Positions 12,339 through 23,544 of a stretch of DNA of 64,000 bases are shown piece by piece; within the stretch, counting starts at the first letter, position 1; every line of letters starts with the position of its first letter. The notes beneath the pieces were generated by a model. The model saw only the letters and a list, made by a program, of their open reading frames with translations. It was not told the DNA's origin and did not search any database. This DNA comes from Strongylocentrotus purpuratus. Its lineage: Eukaryota; Echinodermata; Echinoidea; Camarodonta; Strongylocentrotidae. The position numbers and the translations under genes are program-made. The stretch spans positions 33,115,594-33,179,593 of the forward strand of contig NW_022145615.1 in NCBI RefSeq assembly GCF_000002235.5. The letters are read 5' to 3'.

Positions 12339-12871
12339 AGGTACTATGTCCCATTTGCAGGCCCAAAAAATGAAAAAGTTAAATTCCAACTGCATTTGAA
12401 AGATAATACTAATTTAGAACTTCCCCAAAAAAGTTGGGGCCTGAAAATGTCTTCAAGTGGGAAAATAACGACTATTAGTTGTCAAATCGACTTTAGGGCT
12501 ATAGAGCCCAAAAGTAATAGTCTTGATTTTCAGACAATTGTACCAAATGGTCATACGTTTTATGCTGCGCAAAGATTCAATCAGTTTAATCTTGGCCATC
12601 ACAAGAAGTGGGTTATTGATGTAGACAAATGCTCATGTACCCTTTAAAACTCTTTTCATGTATGTTATTTCCAAAGAAGAAAAAAAAGCCAGTCACTCAC
12701 TCAATAGTGTCTGACAGTTAACTCTAGCAAGTAAACAGGTTTCCTTGCATAATTTGAATATGAGGACACTGCAAACGTTTAAATTTCACAGATAGGACAT
12801 ACATGACATATTCATAATTCCTGCAAAGTTCTACAGCATTTGAGGTTGGCTGCAAAAGGGACATAGTACCT
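12339..12871. mobile_element. 533-bp piggyBac-like MITE with TTAA target duplication
   Basis: The left end TTAA+AGGTACTATGTCCC (12335-12352) and right end GGGACATAGTACCT+TTAA (12858-12875) are perfect inverted repeats flanked by TTAA, the target duplication of the piggyBac superfamily. The inverted repeats extend imperfectly (TTTGCAG). There is no transposase. The right 260 bp closely match 58460-58737. Confidence 0.85.
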
Positions 12872-12970
12872 TTAATCAATCCTAATGATTGTACATGAGC
12901 ATCATACAAGGCTTATAAACAGTGGATGTTTACGTGTGCCCAGATTTCACACTGATTGTTATATAAGTGT

Positions 12971-13211
12971 CAGAGGCGGATCCAGGAATTTCTTCCCGGA
13001 GGGCACACGGGGGGGGGGGGGCACACGGGGGGTAAGAGGACATTTTTCTTTGTTTCGCTCCCGAAAATTTGAAAATCGCGCCGGTCGCAAATTCGATCAG
13101 GGGGGGGGGAGCGGGGGGGGGGGGGGGGTAGTGCGCACTTATTTTTTTTTGGGGGGGGGGCCGGGGGGGGCACGTGCCCCCTGTGCCCCCCCCCCTCTGG
13201 ATCAATCCCTG
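12971..13211. mobile_element. hAT-like G-tract element, variant family
   Basis: Ends resemble CAGAGGCGGATCCAG and CTGGATCAATCCCTG, with AGTGT directly on both sides. The interior has several runs of 8-15 G, a poly-T and a poly-C arm (CACGTGCCCCCTGTGCC). It shares end style, but not the conserved core, with the copies at 31.3 and 49.9 kb. Confidence 0.6.
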
Positions 13212-13689
13212 AGTGTAGCTCAATTGTTTCTTCTATATTTGAATGAAATACGCTAGATAATTCGATGAGAATGGCTTCCTCTGTCAATTCATATAAGAGA
13301 TAGTTTAAATAAAGTTGTAATTTGTGAACAGCTGAGCCGAACATACACTACGTGCATATTAGTCACATAATTGTGACTTATCAATATTTTCCTATTGGCA
13401 TTACAGTTGAACTAGGTTACTGATATATGATAATTTTGCTAAAGAGTATTCGTTTGTGCCACGTCTATTATTGCTGTGTTATATCTTTCTAAAAATGTAC
13501 TGTCGAATTTTATTTTAACTGCTCTTTATAAACGTTATGCTTTTCGATGTCAATAAGTATGTTTTTAATTATTCAGGGACCCATAGAAGACCATTACGTA
13601 TTGGTGAATGGGCTACCCTGACAAAAGATTAGAAATAAATAATTAAAAAATAATACAAGAAATAGCCGATTCAACCTTAACTTAATACC
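13212..13689. other. AT-rich DNA with no recognised feature
   Basis: No exon or transposon end could be supported. Confidence 0.4.
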
Positions 13690-13866
13690 AGAAAAGGTAG
13701 GTAGTATTAGAAATTCGTTTTTAGTACATTGCCAAAAATCAGTGGAATTCTCTTCTTAATGATATGAATGAAATAGAGGACTTTGCTCATTTTAAGAGGA
13801 AATTAAAGGACTACCTATCACTTGAGATTCAGGGGAAAGAAGCGAATGACATGTCATATGATTGAA
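13690..13866 (+). pseudogene. C-terminal tail of a CR1/L2-like LINE
   Basis: One frame reads AKNQWNSLLNDMNEIEDF and then AHFKRKLKDYLSLE before a stop at ~13864. The W-N-x-L-L/P...FKRKLK layout is the usual C-terminus of CR1/L2/Jockey-type reverse transcriptases. Nothing upstream extends it, so this is a heavily 5'-truncated remnant. Confidence 0.6.
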
Positions 13867-13965
13867 TATAGAACACTTTTCTTTTCTCTGCCAGGTTCTT
13901 TCTTTTTAATTTTTTAGATTATTGTGTTTTTGTACGTTCTAGAAATTTTACATATTCATAATTAT

Positions 13966-14030
13966 TTTCCTCTTCTTCCTCCTCCTCCTCCTCCTCCTCC
14001 TCCTTCTTCTTCTCCTTCTTCTTTTTCCCT
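13966..14030. repeat. (CTT/CCT)n pyrimidine microsatellite
   Basis: CCTCTTCTTCCTCCTCC-type tract; it follows the 3' end of the LINE remnant and may have grown from its tail. Confidence 0.85.
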
Positions 14031-15530
14031 TATATTTTTCATCAATGTTAAGGGCTCTGTAATCAAGGCTAGTCAATTTCGGGTCAATCAACTACGAAAT
14101 GGCGTCGCTAAAATACTGCGAGAGGGGTCCTGGAAAAGTAAGTAAATTTCATATTTCTTCAAAATTGTTAATATTGTTGATGAAAACTCTATTATTTTGG
14201 AAGAAGGAAAGTATCCCTCTCATTTTGTGGCAAAGAACTTTTTGTTTAGTCGAATTATATTTTGAATAAATATCACCTCATGTCACTCCCCAACTGGGAT
14301 ACAGGTGGACGAATTGCACCGGTTCATGTACTTCAGTCCCATTCGTATAAATTCATGCAGGTTTAACTGTAAATGTCTACCGACGTTAAGTATTCGGTTA
14401 GCCATTAGGACAGGTACACATTTATTAATCGAATTGATCCTTGCAGTTGATAACAATCAACGGAACAACCGTCGATATCGGACACTAAAGTTTTCGGTCT
14501 AAGTATGGGTAGTCTTTGACCTTGTCTTGTTTTTGTTGATAATAAAATTCAACTGGATCATTGTTTAACGTTTTATAATACTTCATGGAAGAAATTTGGA
14601 CTCTAAAGTGTTAGACCCAAGTAAGATGTAAATTTATTCTACACGATAGATCTAGGCTAGATGTAGACCTAGTCTCTACTGCCTTTGTAGGCTACAGGAC
14701 TAGTCCTAGATCTGGACCTAGAATTTAGATCTAGCTACTGTATTTTGTAACATCTAAAATAACAGGAGTAAGGTCTAGTCTACACCTAACGGTAACAAGT
14801 TGGATAACCAGCTGGTAACCATCGGGACTTGAAGATCTTCCAAGACTTTTTCTGACTTGTTTTTCACTTACAGATCGATCAATCGATAAAAAGTTCTATA
14901 GAATTCTATAAAAAAAAAAATCCATATTGCTCAGATTGTCTCATTTTCGCTCGCGTGAACATTGCCAGCACAAATCACTGACCTCTACCTCCTGAACGGA
15001 TCATCGCCCATTCCCATTCACTATACGTTACGTACTGAGAGGCTGTATTGTCTGACCGTTCATGATTATTCATGTTTTTGCTAAACTCGGCAAAATGTTT
15101 GCTTTTACTAAATGGAAAAATTACGGTGGGGGGTTGGATGAAATGGACATAATGAAATAGGCAGAAGTGATCTATGATAATTCATGCTTTTTATGTTTCG
15201 TGTGCTCGACCTATAATCTTCAAATCGCTTGGTAAACTGAGTCCAAAGTTAGACTTGTTTCACATGTGTATTATAGGCAATGACGAGCTTGCAACCTATT
15301 TTGAAAAATTACGGTGGGTGAACTTTCAAAAGTCAATGAGACATGAGTGCTCCAATGAAAGAGCTAGTCATAACGTACGTCGGGGTGGATGTGCTTTTCG
15401 TTTAAACAAAAAATGAATTTTTAACGATTTTTTTTTTAAAACGTCCATAGGCTAACATGTTAGGCTGCTGAATCTGACCATGCTCTGACGATAGGGGGCG
15501 TTGTGAAATGAGACTAAACGGAGCCATATG
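14031..15530. other. Non-coding DNA with CTAG-rich patch and a short TTCTATAGAA cluster
   Basis: Contains a CTAG/AGATCT palindrome-rich patch at 14640-14740 and a first small TTCTATAGAATTCTATA cluster at 14893-14912. Short open frames here show no domain or transposon motif. Confidence 0.4.
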
Positions 15531-16590
15531 TATAGAATTTCTATACACAATTCTATAGAAATGTTTTATAGAGATTCTATAGAAAAGTGGGCCACTTTTC
15601 TATACGAATTCTATCGAAATCTATAACGGACCTCTATAGAATCTCTATAAAACGTTCTATAGAATGGCCTATAGAAATTCTATAGAATTTGTTAGAATTT
15701 GTTTTATAGAATTCTATAGAAGTTATTTTGTAAATAATTCTATAGACCATTTTTTACCAGTTAAAAACCAGTTTATTATTCAGTAGCGACCAGCAATCAA
15801 TTGATAATTAATAATCAATATTGCATGACATCTGGCCACCGACTAAACCATATTTATATAGACTCCTGCAATTGCTCCATCACAAAGATCATTTGAAGCA
15901 AAATACAGTTGAGTACATATTGTTAATTAAGTAGTGCGGAGATCTTACATACATATATACAAAATTATACATGTTTTTACTGGTTAGTAAATTACATATA
16001 TTAATATATCTATTTTACATCTTAAGTTACATGTTTAAAAAAATCGGACATAAATTTGACAATAATTGACTAAGAAAATATAAATCACAAAATTGATGTT
16101 AATTGTCACATTTGCTTGACAGATCATGATAATTTCATTTTCTGTGAAAACATGCAAATTATCATGAATATGCATGAGATACATATTTTCATATAGAAAA
16201 AAATTCTATAGAATTCTATAAAAATTTAGATCTATAGGAAAATTATTCTATAGAATTGTATAGAGAAAAAAGTTTCTATAGACATCCTTAAAAATTCTAT
16301 AGAGAAGTGGGGACGCCATTTTTTATATTAAATTTTCTATAGAAATTTAAATCTATAGAAAACTTATTCTAAAGAATTGTATAGAGGAAACTGATTTCTA
16401 TAGACAACCTTAAAAATTCTATAGAGAATTAACTTGTCTATAGAAATCTAAATCTATAGAAAAATTATTCTATAGAATTCTATAGAGGAAACCGCTTTCT
16501 ATAGAGAATCCTTAAAAGTTCTATATAGAATCTGGAATGTTGTAGAGTTCTATAGAACTCTATAAAGCGTTCTATAGAATTCTATACAAC
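15531..16590. repeat. Two arrays of palindromic TTCTATAGAA units around a 440-bp core
   Basis: TTCTATAGAA, ATTCTATAG and TCTATAGA recur dozens of times at 15531-15750 and again at 16196-16588. The interval 15751-16195 is ordinary AT-rich DNA. Because each unit is its own reverse complement, either strand can fold extensively. The arrangement could be the terminal regions of one element. Confidence 0.75.
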
Positions 16591-16599
16591 TTTTTTGTA

Positions 16600-17869
16600 A
16601 GGGTATTTACTGGGTGTAAGCCACAAATATCTTTAAATAATTGAAATTTCTCCCAGGAAGCATTACATTTATAAAAAATAAATCTTATCAGTATGTATTC
16701 AGTGCCTGTCTTTGCAATGCCCATACAGCAATCATTAAAAAAGAAAAGACATAATTAAGTACAGTTTTCATAAACCTTGTAAGCAATGTAATACCCATCC
16801 TACAAATTCTAAAAAAATACCAAAAGGATAACTAGAATTTTTCTCCAAATCAAACAAATAAATTTGTTATCATCTTTTCTAACTAAAACTGCTTTTGTCT
16901 CAATATTTTTTAAAGAATGTTTCTATTCTTCTACTTTATCTATTTTGCAATCAAAGTAATTGACATAATCAGAAATACACAAGTTGTAGAAAAATTGAAA
17001 AAATACACTAGTATTTATTGATTGATTTTTTTTTATTTTAAAACAAAACTCTAAATTCCAATTCTAAGCAGCAGAGCCTGAATTACCTGCAAAATTATGC
17101 TTCATATGCAACATCAGCCAGCCTACAGATACAAGCTCCCTTTTACATCTCCAATCAAGAGGAACCACAATGCTAAACAAATCTCGGTATCATGGACTGG
17201 TTGCTTTCTTTTTCAACTAACACTTCCGGTAAAACAGATTTTCAAAATTAAATCCTTTGAAGCTATTACAAATGCTCCAGTCAAGGTACTAAAATGTTGC
17301 CATCGAGTACAAGATTATTTGATAAGTTTTTATCATATAATATCTTAGAGGAAGTTACATTTTTCAATGATATTCCCAAGATTTCCTGTCTTTAAAATGG
17401 AAATTTAGAATCTTACATAAGAAAGACTATACAGTTTGAGGTTAAAACCAAAGTCATAATCCATACAAGTTAGCTCGCAATTTAGGCCTGCTCTTTGGAG
17501 AAATATCATGTTAAGTGTTGTGGCTGATCTGAAGAGCTATGATTCTGTCATGAAGGTTATTGTTTCTAAACCCACATTACATAGATAATTATATTCATGT
17601 TAATAAATCTTAAAATCTTAAATGTCCAATTTCAAAGTAACAGTGGCAGATATCAGCTGCAATAGTTTTGCCGACGAGCTGTCACTTTAATTAAAAATAA
17701 CTTTATTTGTGTCATTAAACAAGTTCTTATTGTATCCCTTTAATGTATTTGCTATAACTCATCATTTATAAAATGACGGTTTCATTCATTAAAGCATAAC
17801 CATAATGATTAAACATTAAAGCTGTATAATCTGTGTAAATTCTATGTTGCATGTGAGCAGTGTTTTGGG
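16600..17869. other. AT-rich DNA with no recognised feature
   Basis: Short frames (for example 17097-17348 plus) have no recognisable domain. Confidence 0.4.
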
Positions 17870-18350
17870 GGGTCATTTAACAAGGTAGAGGGAGGGGGAG
17901 GGGCAAAGAGTGAATGGATGAGTTTGTACGCTAGTGCACGGTGGTAATTATGAAATTATTATAAAGGGCAATAGTGTGATTCAATTATGGTGTGTTTGTT
18001 TGATGATGAATATTCAAATGAGAGTATATGAATGAAAAAAGAGCATATATTTGTAAGCAGATATGGTAAGAAAGATATAGAAAAAATGGGGCACATAACA
18101 AAATAAAAAAAGGGGCACGTCTAAGAAGAAAACAGTAGCAGTTATCAGAAATATCAAGAGGCAAGTAACAAAAGCGAAAAAGAACAAATTGCAAAAAGGA
18201 AAAGTGCACTTATAATAAATAAAAAGAGATATTCATCATATGTAAAAAGGTCACTTTTTAGGAGAAAACGGGCTGCACAATTAAGTATTTCCTGTGTTTT
18301 AAATGGACCATTGTGCCCCCCCCCTCCCCGGAGTGCCGCTCTAGTATTGA
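17870..18350. repeat. Second copy of the GGGGCACTT/poly-C repeat family
   Basis: Repeats such as AAAATGGGGCACATAAC and AAAGGGGCACGTC lead to ATTGTGCCCCCCC and CCCCGGAGTGCCGCTCT at 18312-18342. This matches the layout at 11.2 kb (ACTGTGCCCC..., GGGAGCGCCGCCTCT), so the poly-C and GGAG(T/C)GCCGC end is a family feature. Confidence 0.7.
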
Positions 18351-19248
18351 TCATGCCTGGTAATAATGTTGATCATTTTTTTAAAACCTCGATAATCAAC
18401 AAAGATTTGTCATTGATTTTATACAGAATTCCCAATTCCTCCGAAACATACGGTAATCAAATTGAAGTTAGCCGACAATAACGCCTGTAAATTAGCCAAT
18501 GAATGCTAATGATAGTATATCAATAATAGAATGAATAAGTATAAAATTGATCATAAATTGATACGGACAACACTCTAACTTAAAAGCTTAAAGCTTAAGT
18601 CGATTTGATTTTTTTGGTGAAATAGCTCCTAAAATCGAAATCAATTTTAGGCCCTTAAAATCGATCCGATCGATTTTAAGATGGATTTTAAGGCTTGATG
18701 AAACATCCCCCAGGATACAGCGAAGGAGCTTGTAGTACTCTGCGATATAGTCACATTGATAGGACCAGGTGCAACTGTTAAGGGAAATCAGATAATAAGA
18801 GTCTATATCAACAAACTATTATAAACTTTGTATATATTAGATGATGCACATGACTTGTGTACTGGTAAGGATTACAAATTATTATATGAGCAAACAAGAA
18901 CCTCATACACCATAAAGATAAAAGTTAATTTCTTTGTCCGGTAAATTTTTTCATGAGACTCGGGCCCCGTCTTATAAAAATGGCTTGGACCTGTAGTAGA
19001 TGAATTGATTACAATGACACAATGACTTGCATGTCAAGGTAAAATCATACATTGCTACAACAGGTACTCTTCATGTGGATTTAAATTAAGCGTCAAATAC
19101 AGCAACATAAAGCTACCCATGGGCAAAACACAACGAAGGATACTACAAATATATTGGGGAAAATGCATATTTTATAGACGAAATCTTCTGTTTCAGATTT
19201 TAGACAAATCATGACAAACCCTTGGCAGATCTTCTCAACATAACTTAC
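18351..19248. other. DNA downstream of the last visible gene A exon
   Basis: Holds an A/T-rich palindromic patch (AAAATCGATC repeats, 18600-18690). No further FN3, transmembrane or kinase exon was found on the minus strand here or further left. Confidence 0.4.
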
Positions 19249-19554
19249 TCCTACAGCGAGTTATTGTGTTGTTCCGAGGAGACAAAGGTCCTGTTCCACC
19301 TGTTCCTTCCCTCACTGCTGCTACACGAAACATGTAATCTGTGTCGGGTGTCAGGTTACTAACGATGGTTGATGTTGTGACTTGGTCTACTCTCTGATCC
19401 GTTACCCAGTCACCATCCTTCTTTACGAAGACATCATATCCGACCAGAGGAGGATCACCTATGTCATCTTCTTCAGACCATGCATTCCATCGAAGACCAA
19501 CTGTAGTTGACGTGGTGCTCACTATCACGGGTGCTTTCTCTATGACTGGCAGAA
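19249..19554 (-). CDS. Gene A (Tie-like receptor) exon: fibronectin type III domain
   Basis: A 306-bp exon bounded by a TTTCTTGCCAG acceptor at 19555 and a GTAAGT donor at 19248-19243. It encodes about 102 residues with FN3 hallmarks: GLRWNAW (strand B Trp), GDPPLVGYDVFV, and NLTPDTDYMFRVAAV (the Leu/Tyr strand F motif). Vertebrate Tie receptors carry three FN3 domains between the third Ig and the membrane; only one is seen here. The exon is a multiple of three, like all internal exons of this gene. Downstream exons would be on the minus strand below 19249 but none was found, so the gene may be truncated, may be a secreted form with a different end, or may continue past a very long intron. 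Confidence 0.85.
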
Positions 19555-19835
19555 CTGGCAAGAAAGGAAAAGAGACAGAAATAATTAATACAATTTATTG
19601 AAATAACCGTCAAAATCAAAGACACACCTATAATCTAAGTTTCTTCCTTCAAGTCAACATGTAAATAAAATTTACCAAAGTACACACAAAAAACCTAACA
19701 AAATAACTGAGTCGATCCCCTGTAAAACCCTGTATGCAGACGATGTGACTGAGAATGATTTTGCATTTAAAGATAGTGAATTCCTGTTTCCTATTACACA
19801 CGTATCTCACATACGTACAGAAAAGTAAAGCTCAC

Positions 19836-19922
19836 CATAGGTTGTGTTAGTAACGGTCGAACTGGGATAGCCGATGTTTTCAACATATAGAATGCAAACG
19901 TATCCCCCATACTCCTCTCACA
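19836..19922 (-). pseudogene. Partial duplicate of the Ig3 exon 3' half
   Basis: The minus strand reads EEYGGYVCILYVENIGYPS and then STVTNTTYG before a GTGAGC donor, matching the end of the Ig3 exon just upstream (EDGRYECSLTVEGVGYPS...NATYG and the same GTGAGC donor). Only the last ~29 codons are present and no clean acceptor is visible, so this is probably a relic of exon duplication. It could be the 3' part of a spliced alternative exon. Confidence 0.65.
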
Positions 19923-19963
19923 GAAGTACAGTAGAGTAAAGTGATGTCACGCAGTTTGCTCAC

Positions 19964-20257
19964 CATAGGTTGCGTTGGTAATGAGCGTACTGGGATAGCC
20001 TACACCTTCAACAGTAAGACTGCACTCGTATCTCCCATCTTCCTGTGGATGCACACTATCAACATCAAAGACAACAGCTCGTTCTGGCCCTGAGACAGTG
20101 CTAGATCTCCTGGTGATTCCTGTCCTGTTATTTATGTCTCCAGTACGTCTGTAAAGATCAACTGAGGACGCATCGGGAAGTGGGAAACCCTCAACATAAC
20201 ATGTGAAGCAAGATGGTTGATATGGGTTCACTCTCACCGAAACCAATCTGGATATTC
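19964..20257 (-). CDS. Gene A (Tie-like receptor) exon: third Ig-like domain
   Basis: A 294-bp exon with TTGACAG acceptor (20258) and GTGAGC donor (19963-19958), encoding about 98 residues. CFTCYVEGFPLPDASSVDLY gives the strand B cysteine region and DGRYECSLTVEG gives the DxxYxC motif of strand F, together an Ig fold. Position between the EGF exons and the FN3 exon matches the third Ig domain of Tie receptors. No counterpart is seen in gene B within the window. A broken extra copy of its 3' half lies 40 bp downstream. Confidence 0.85.
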
Positions 20258-21011
20258 CTGTCAAGAATTAAAACAGATATTAAACAGTAAATTATGCACA
20301 TCAACACATCATCACAGAGAAAACTCTACCCAATCATTTTATTCAAAATATGCTCGCCTTTTGTATTTCATCCACAATACATATGACAAACAAATCCTAC
20401 ATGCACTTGGTAAAACATTGACCGATCATGACCAAGAATGAATTCGATTATTCGAAAGAATTCGAAAGAATACCCATTAACTGATAAGCTTGATTTTCCT
20501 GTCAAAACCAAGCAAAAATACAAATCAATACATACAACTTTACATGTCAAGAGCAATACAATATTAAAACCCGGTCATTTCATAATATTAGTATTAGTAT
20601 CAAGAACTAAGCAGGAACATAAACACTATGTAACACACTTGTACATGTACATGCAGGTGTACCTAAACAAGGGAAGATCTTAATCTGATTAGTTTGTTCA
20701 AACTCTAATTGCTTAATAATGCAATACTCCTGGCAGGCAAATCAATCATTAATGCACTTTTCTAATCCACTCACATTGATCATGATGACTATACACTTGA
20801 ACAACTCGTTTGTACAGCTAACATTATCCAATAACAGATAATCATTTGGATAGGATTTTTTTTTTTTTTTTACAATACACGTCCAGTTACTGCATGTCTT
20901 TGTATAGTGTAGTAGAATTTTCATAAATATATGTAGTGTATATATTAAACATTTACATAAAGAGAAACAATACAAAAGAATATACTTATGTGTACAATTG
21001 TCTGCAACAAC

Positions 21012-21110
21012 AACAACAAAACAAATAATAATAATAATAATAATAATAATGTCTATTTATATAGTGCCGATATCCGCCATGTTCATGGTGATATACAAAC
21101 AAATTAGCTT
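21012..21110 (-). repeat. 3' end of a SINE with ATT tail
   Basis: The minus strand reads GGCACTATATAAATAGACATT followed by (ATT)n at 21050-21020. This GCACTATATAAA-(ATT)n ending is the same style as the SINE at 24968-25253. The body is not clear. Confidence 0.5.
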
Positions 21111-21287
21111 AAACTGAAGTAACAGACTTGTTCCACAAGTTTATTGCGCAAGATTAAATATTACAGCTAAACACAATGAAACACATGCACACATAGTTCC
21201 ATATGCACTCTTAGGCTGCTTTTAATCTACACCATTTTCAGCTGAACAGGAAAACAAACCAGAATACAATTTGCAGGGTATACTTAC

Positions 21288-21416
21288 TTTGACAATACGG
21301 TCCAATCCAGCTATCAAGGCATTGTCCATTGCACAGACCTCTCTGCTTCTCACAAGCTTCTGGAGCACAATGACATTGCTGAAGACAATCCAAACCAAAG
21401 GTACCCCCTTCACACT
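21288..21416 (-). CDS. Gene A (Tie-like receptor) exon: EGF-like domain 5
   Basis: A 129-bp exon with acceptor TTTTTCAG (21417) and GTAAGT donor (21287-21282). It encodes about 43 residues with eight cysteines in a laminin-type EGF spacing: CEGGTFGLDCLQQCHC, then EACEKQRGLC, QC and GPYC. Laminin-like EGF repeats are the type found in Tie receptors. This is the last EGF exon before Ig3; no equivalent was found in gene B, whose visible exons stop after EGF4. Confidence 0.85.
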
Positions 21417-21494
21417 CTGAAAAACATGAAGAAAACAAAAGTTGAGTATATTGGAAACATCTGGTCAATGATTACACCTTAACACCAATAGTGA

Positions 21495-21720
21495 GAGAGA
21501 AGAGAAAAAGTAAAAGGACGTAGGAAGAAAAAAGAGCAGACAAAGAAACATTTTTCGAAATTTCATACAAGAATTAAGAGTCGAGAACGGTACAACGAAT
21601 CGTCTTCTTTAATAAAACGTCAAAGCTTCCGCGCTTCGCAAAGAACTCTCCCCTCTCTGCACCTACCCCCTTCACGTGCTAACTACCGCCTGCCTAAAAT
21701 AACATCCTAGCTATGCGTGG
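21495..21720 (-). mobile_element. Element carrying one unit of the 112-bp satellite
   Basis: Inverted relative to the array at 52.0-52.8 kb, it shares the flanking words (AGGACGTAGGAAGAAAAA, GAGCAGACAAA) and one copy of the satellite unit (GTCGAGAACGGTACAACGAA, AAAGCTTCCGCGCTTCGC). It lies in the EGF4-EGF5 intron of gene A; the array lies in the Ig1-Ig2 intron of gene B. Confidence 0.65.
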
Positions 21721-21985
21721 AAGTGTGTTACACCAAAATCAAATATGTTTCTATCAAATTATGTTGAATGATTACATTTACATAATGATTCTTCTTGATT
21801 CAATAGACAGGTTTTGAGATATTGAAAAAAATATGGTATTGCGCTCTACTTATGCATACAATGCACGGACAATGAATACAAGCACACACGTTAGCACGCC
21901 CTCATTGCAGAATTTTTAAACTTTTCCTCCATCAATGAATATATTTTTAAGGGAACATTTTATCAAGATATCTTTTGGAGGGAAA

Positions 21986-22052
21986 CATCATCATCATCGT
22001 CATCATCTTAATCTTCATCATCATCATCATTATCATCATCATCATCATCATG
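21986..22052. repeat. (ATC)n microsatellite
   Basis: Interrupted CATCATCATC tract in the EGF4-EGF5 intron. Confidence 0.95.
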
Positions 22053-22178
22053 AAGTACAACATCCGCCAATACCCGCCAAGAGGACAGCGGCCACTCAAC
22101 TTTTCGTACGAGAAGAAGAATTCCCGACAAAAAGTAACAGTTTAGGTGGGCCTTGTCGGGAATAGAACGATTATTTGA

Positions 22179-22289
22179 GCGCGTGTGCCTGTGCGTGAGT
22201 GCGTGCGTGCGCGTGTGCATGTGTGTGTGCGTGTGTGTGCGTGTGTAAGTGTGTGTATGCGTGTGCGCGCGCGTGTGCGTGTGTGTGTT
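22179..22289. repeat. (GT/GC)n microsatellite
   Basis: About 110 bp of alternating purine-pyrimidine GTGTGCGTGTGC sequence, a potential Z-DNA former. Confidence 0.95.
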
Positions 22290-22627
22290 TTTTTCTCTGT
22301 CTGGCTGTCTTTGTTCAAAACACTATTTTATTCCTCACCCAGCAAATTGGCGCAAGTGAGATCTGACAATCTTGTAAAGAATGTTTGATGTTCAGTCATG
22401 CAAGCAGAGATTCAAATGAAAACGGTACCTAAATGTACTGGGAGGATATTCTATCAAGACATATCATGAAACCCATGATTAGATATTTATACTTCAAACA
22501 ATACAACTTTTAAAAAGTGGGACTTTTTTTCTTACTCAATCTGTACATGTATGTACATATTGTAAATAGTCTGGAGAAAAATGAATGAGGAAATTTAACA
22601 CCCTTTATTGAAAAAGGGGTATTTTAC

Positions 22628-22783
22628 CTTGACATTCGACCTGGCCACTGCGTACTTTGTATCCTAGAGCACACTTCTGCGCAGGGCACTCTCCAGTATC
22701 TTTATCACATAGTTCATCATTCAAGCAATGACATTTATCAGTGCATTGAGATCCATAGTAACCGGCTTCACATTCATCTGGAA
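22628..22783 (-). CDS. Gene A (Tie-like receptor) exon: EGF-like domain 4
   Basis: A 156-bp exon with acceptor ATCCCCAG (22784) and GTAAAA donor (22627-22622). It encodes about 52 residues beginning VPDECEAGYYGSQCTDKCHC and ending in QKCALGYKVRSGQVEC; eight cysteines in laminin-EGF spacing. The gene B exon at 57694-57849 is the same length and differs at few residues, and the intron sequence just downstream is also conserved in inverted orientation. Confidence 0.88.
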
Positions 22784-23412
22784 CTGGGGATGATAAGAAA
22801 AATATTTAAACAACAATTCAGCGAGCACTTGCAAATAATACAAGATGGAGTCCAAAAAATATAAATTGTTGTCATTATAAATATTTTTTCTTTGGAACTA
22901 GTGGTTACATTTTTGTTTTACTATTGATTTCAATTATTACACAGAGTCTTGAATTTGATAGTGGCTTCATTAGATAAGTTCGTGTATATTTAGAAAGAAA
23001 TAATCTCTTTTATTAATAAACATGAAATGGGCCTTGTGGCAGATTAGCCTGGTGCTAGACAAGTTATCCAATGAAGTCGTCCAGTCATCTGCTACTACAA
23101 CTACTACTACTACTACTACTTTTAATGGAAATGGAATATATGGGAGGAGTTGTCCCCAAACCACAGCTTAAGAGCGAGCTTGTCTACAAAATTAAAAATA
23201 TAATATCTTCAAGTTAATCCATTGACTTATAAATAATCTAATTCAACACAGGTATTACACAGGAGCTAATCGGTCCTGTAGGCAATGGGGTTAAAAAATT
23301 AAAAAATTACCAAAAAAAATTACGAAGCTGCAGTGTACATGTATAATTCTGATTTATCTTATTAGGGGAAAGCATGTTATATTATTTGTTATCAATGCTG
23401 GCCATGACTTAC

Positions 23413-23544
23413 TTTGACAGTTGTCCCCAGACCAGCCAGCCTGACATCCACCTGTACATGTACATATTCCACTGTAGATATTACATGATGAACCACAGTG
23501 ACATGTCTGTGAACATCCTGGACCATATTTACCCAGAGTACACA
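23413..23544 (-). CDS. Gene A (Tie-like receptor) exon: EGF-like domain 3
   Basis: A 132-bp exon with acceptor TATTACAG (23545) and GTAAGT donor (23412-23407). The encoded domain includes CSQTCHCGSSCNIYSGICTC, then GGCQAGWSGDNCQ. It has nine cysteines, whereas the gene B exon has eight: a 6-bp TGTACA repeat adds Cys-Thr in A, and a 6-bp insertion (Gly-Gly) lengthens B elsewhere, so both exons are 132 bp. The odd cysteine in A could be unpaired or could form an intermolecular bond. Confidence 0.87.

Noticed and set aside
12396..12647. 83-codon open frame
   Set aside because: It lies wholly inside the TTAA MITE, has no domain, and its paralogous sequence at 58.46 kb does not keep the frame.
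12885..13344. Several Gly- or Pro-rich frames on both strands
   Set aside because: They are translations of the poly-G/poly-C arms of a hAT-like element.
22185..22388. VCVRVCVC-type open frame
   Set aside because: Translation of the (GT/GC)n microsatellite.
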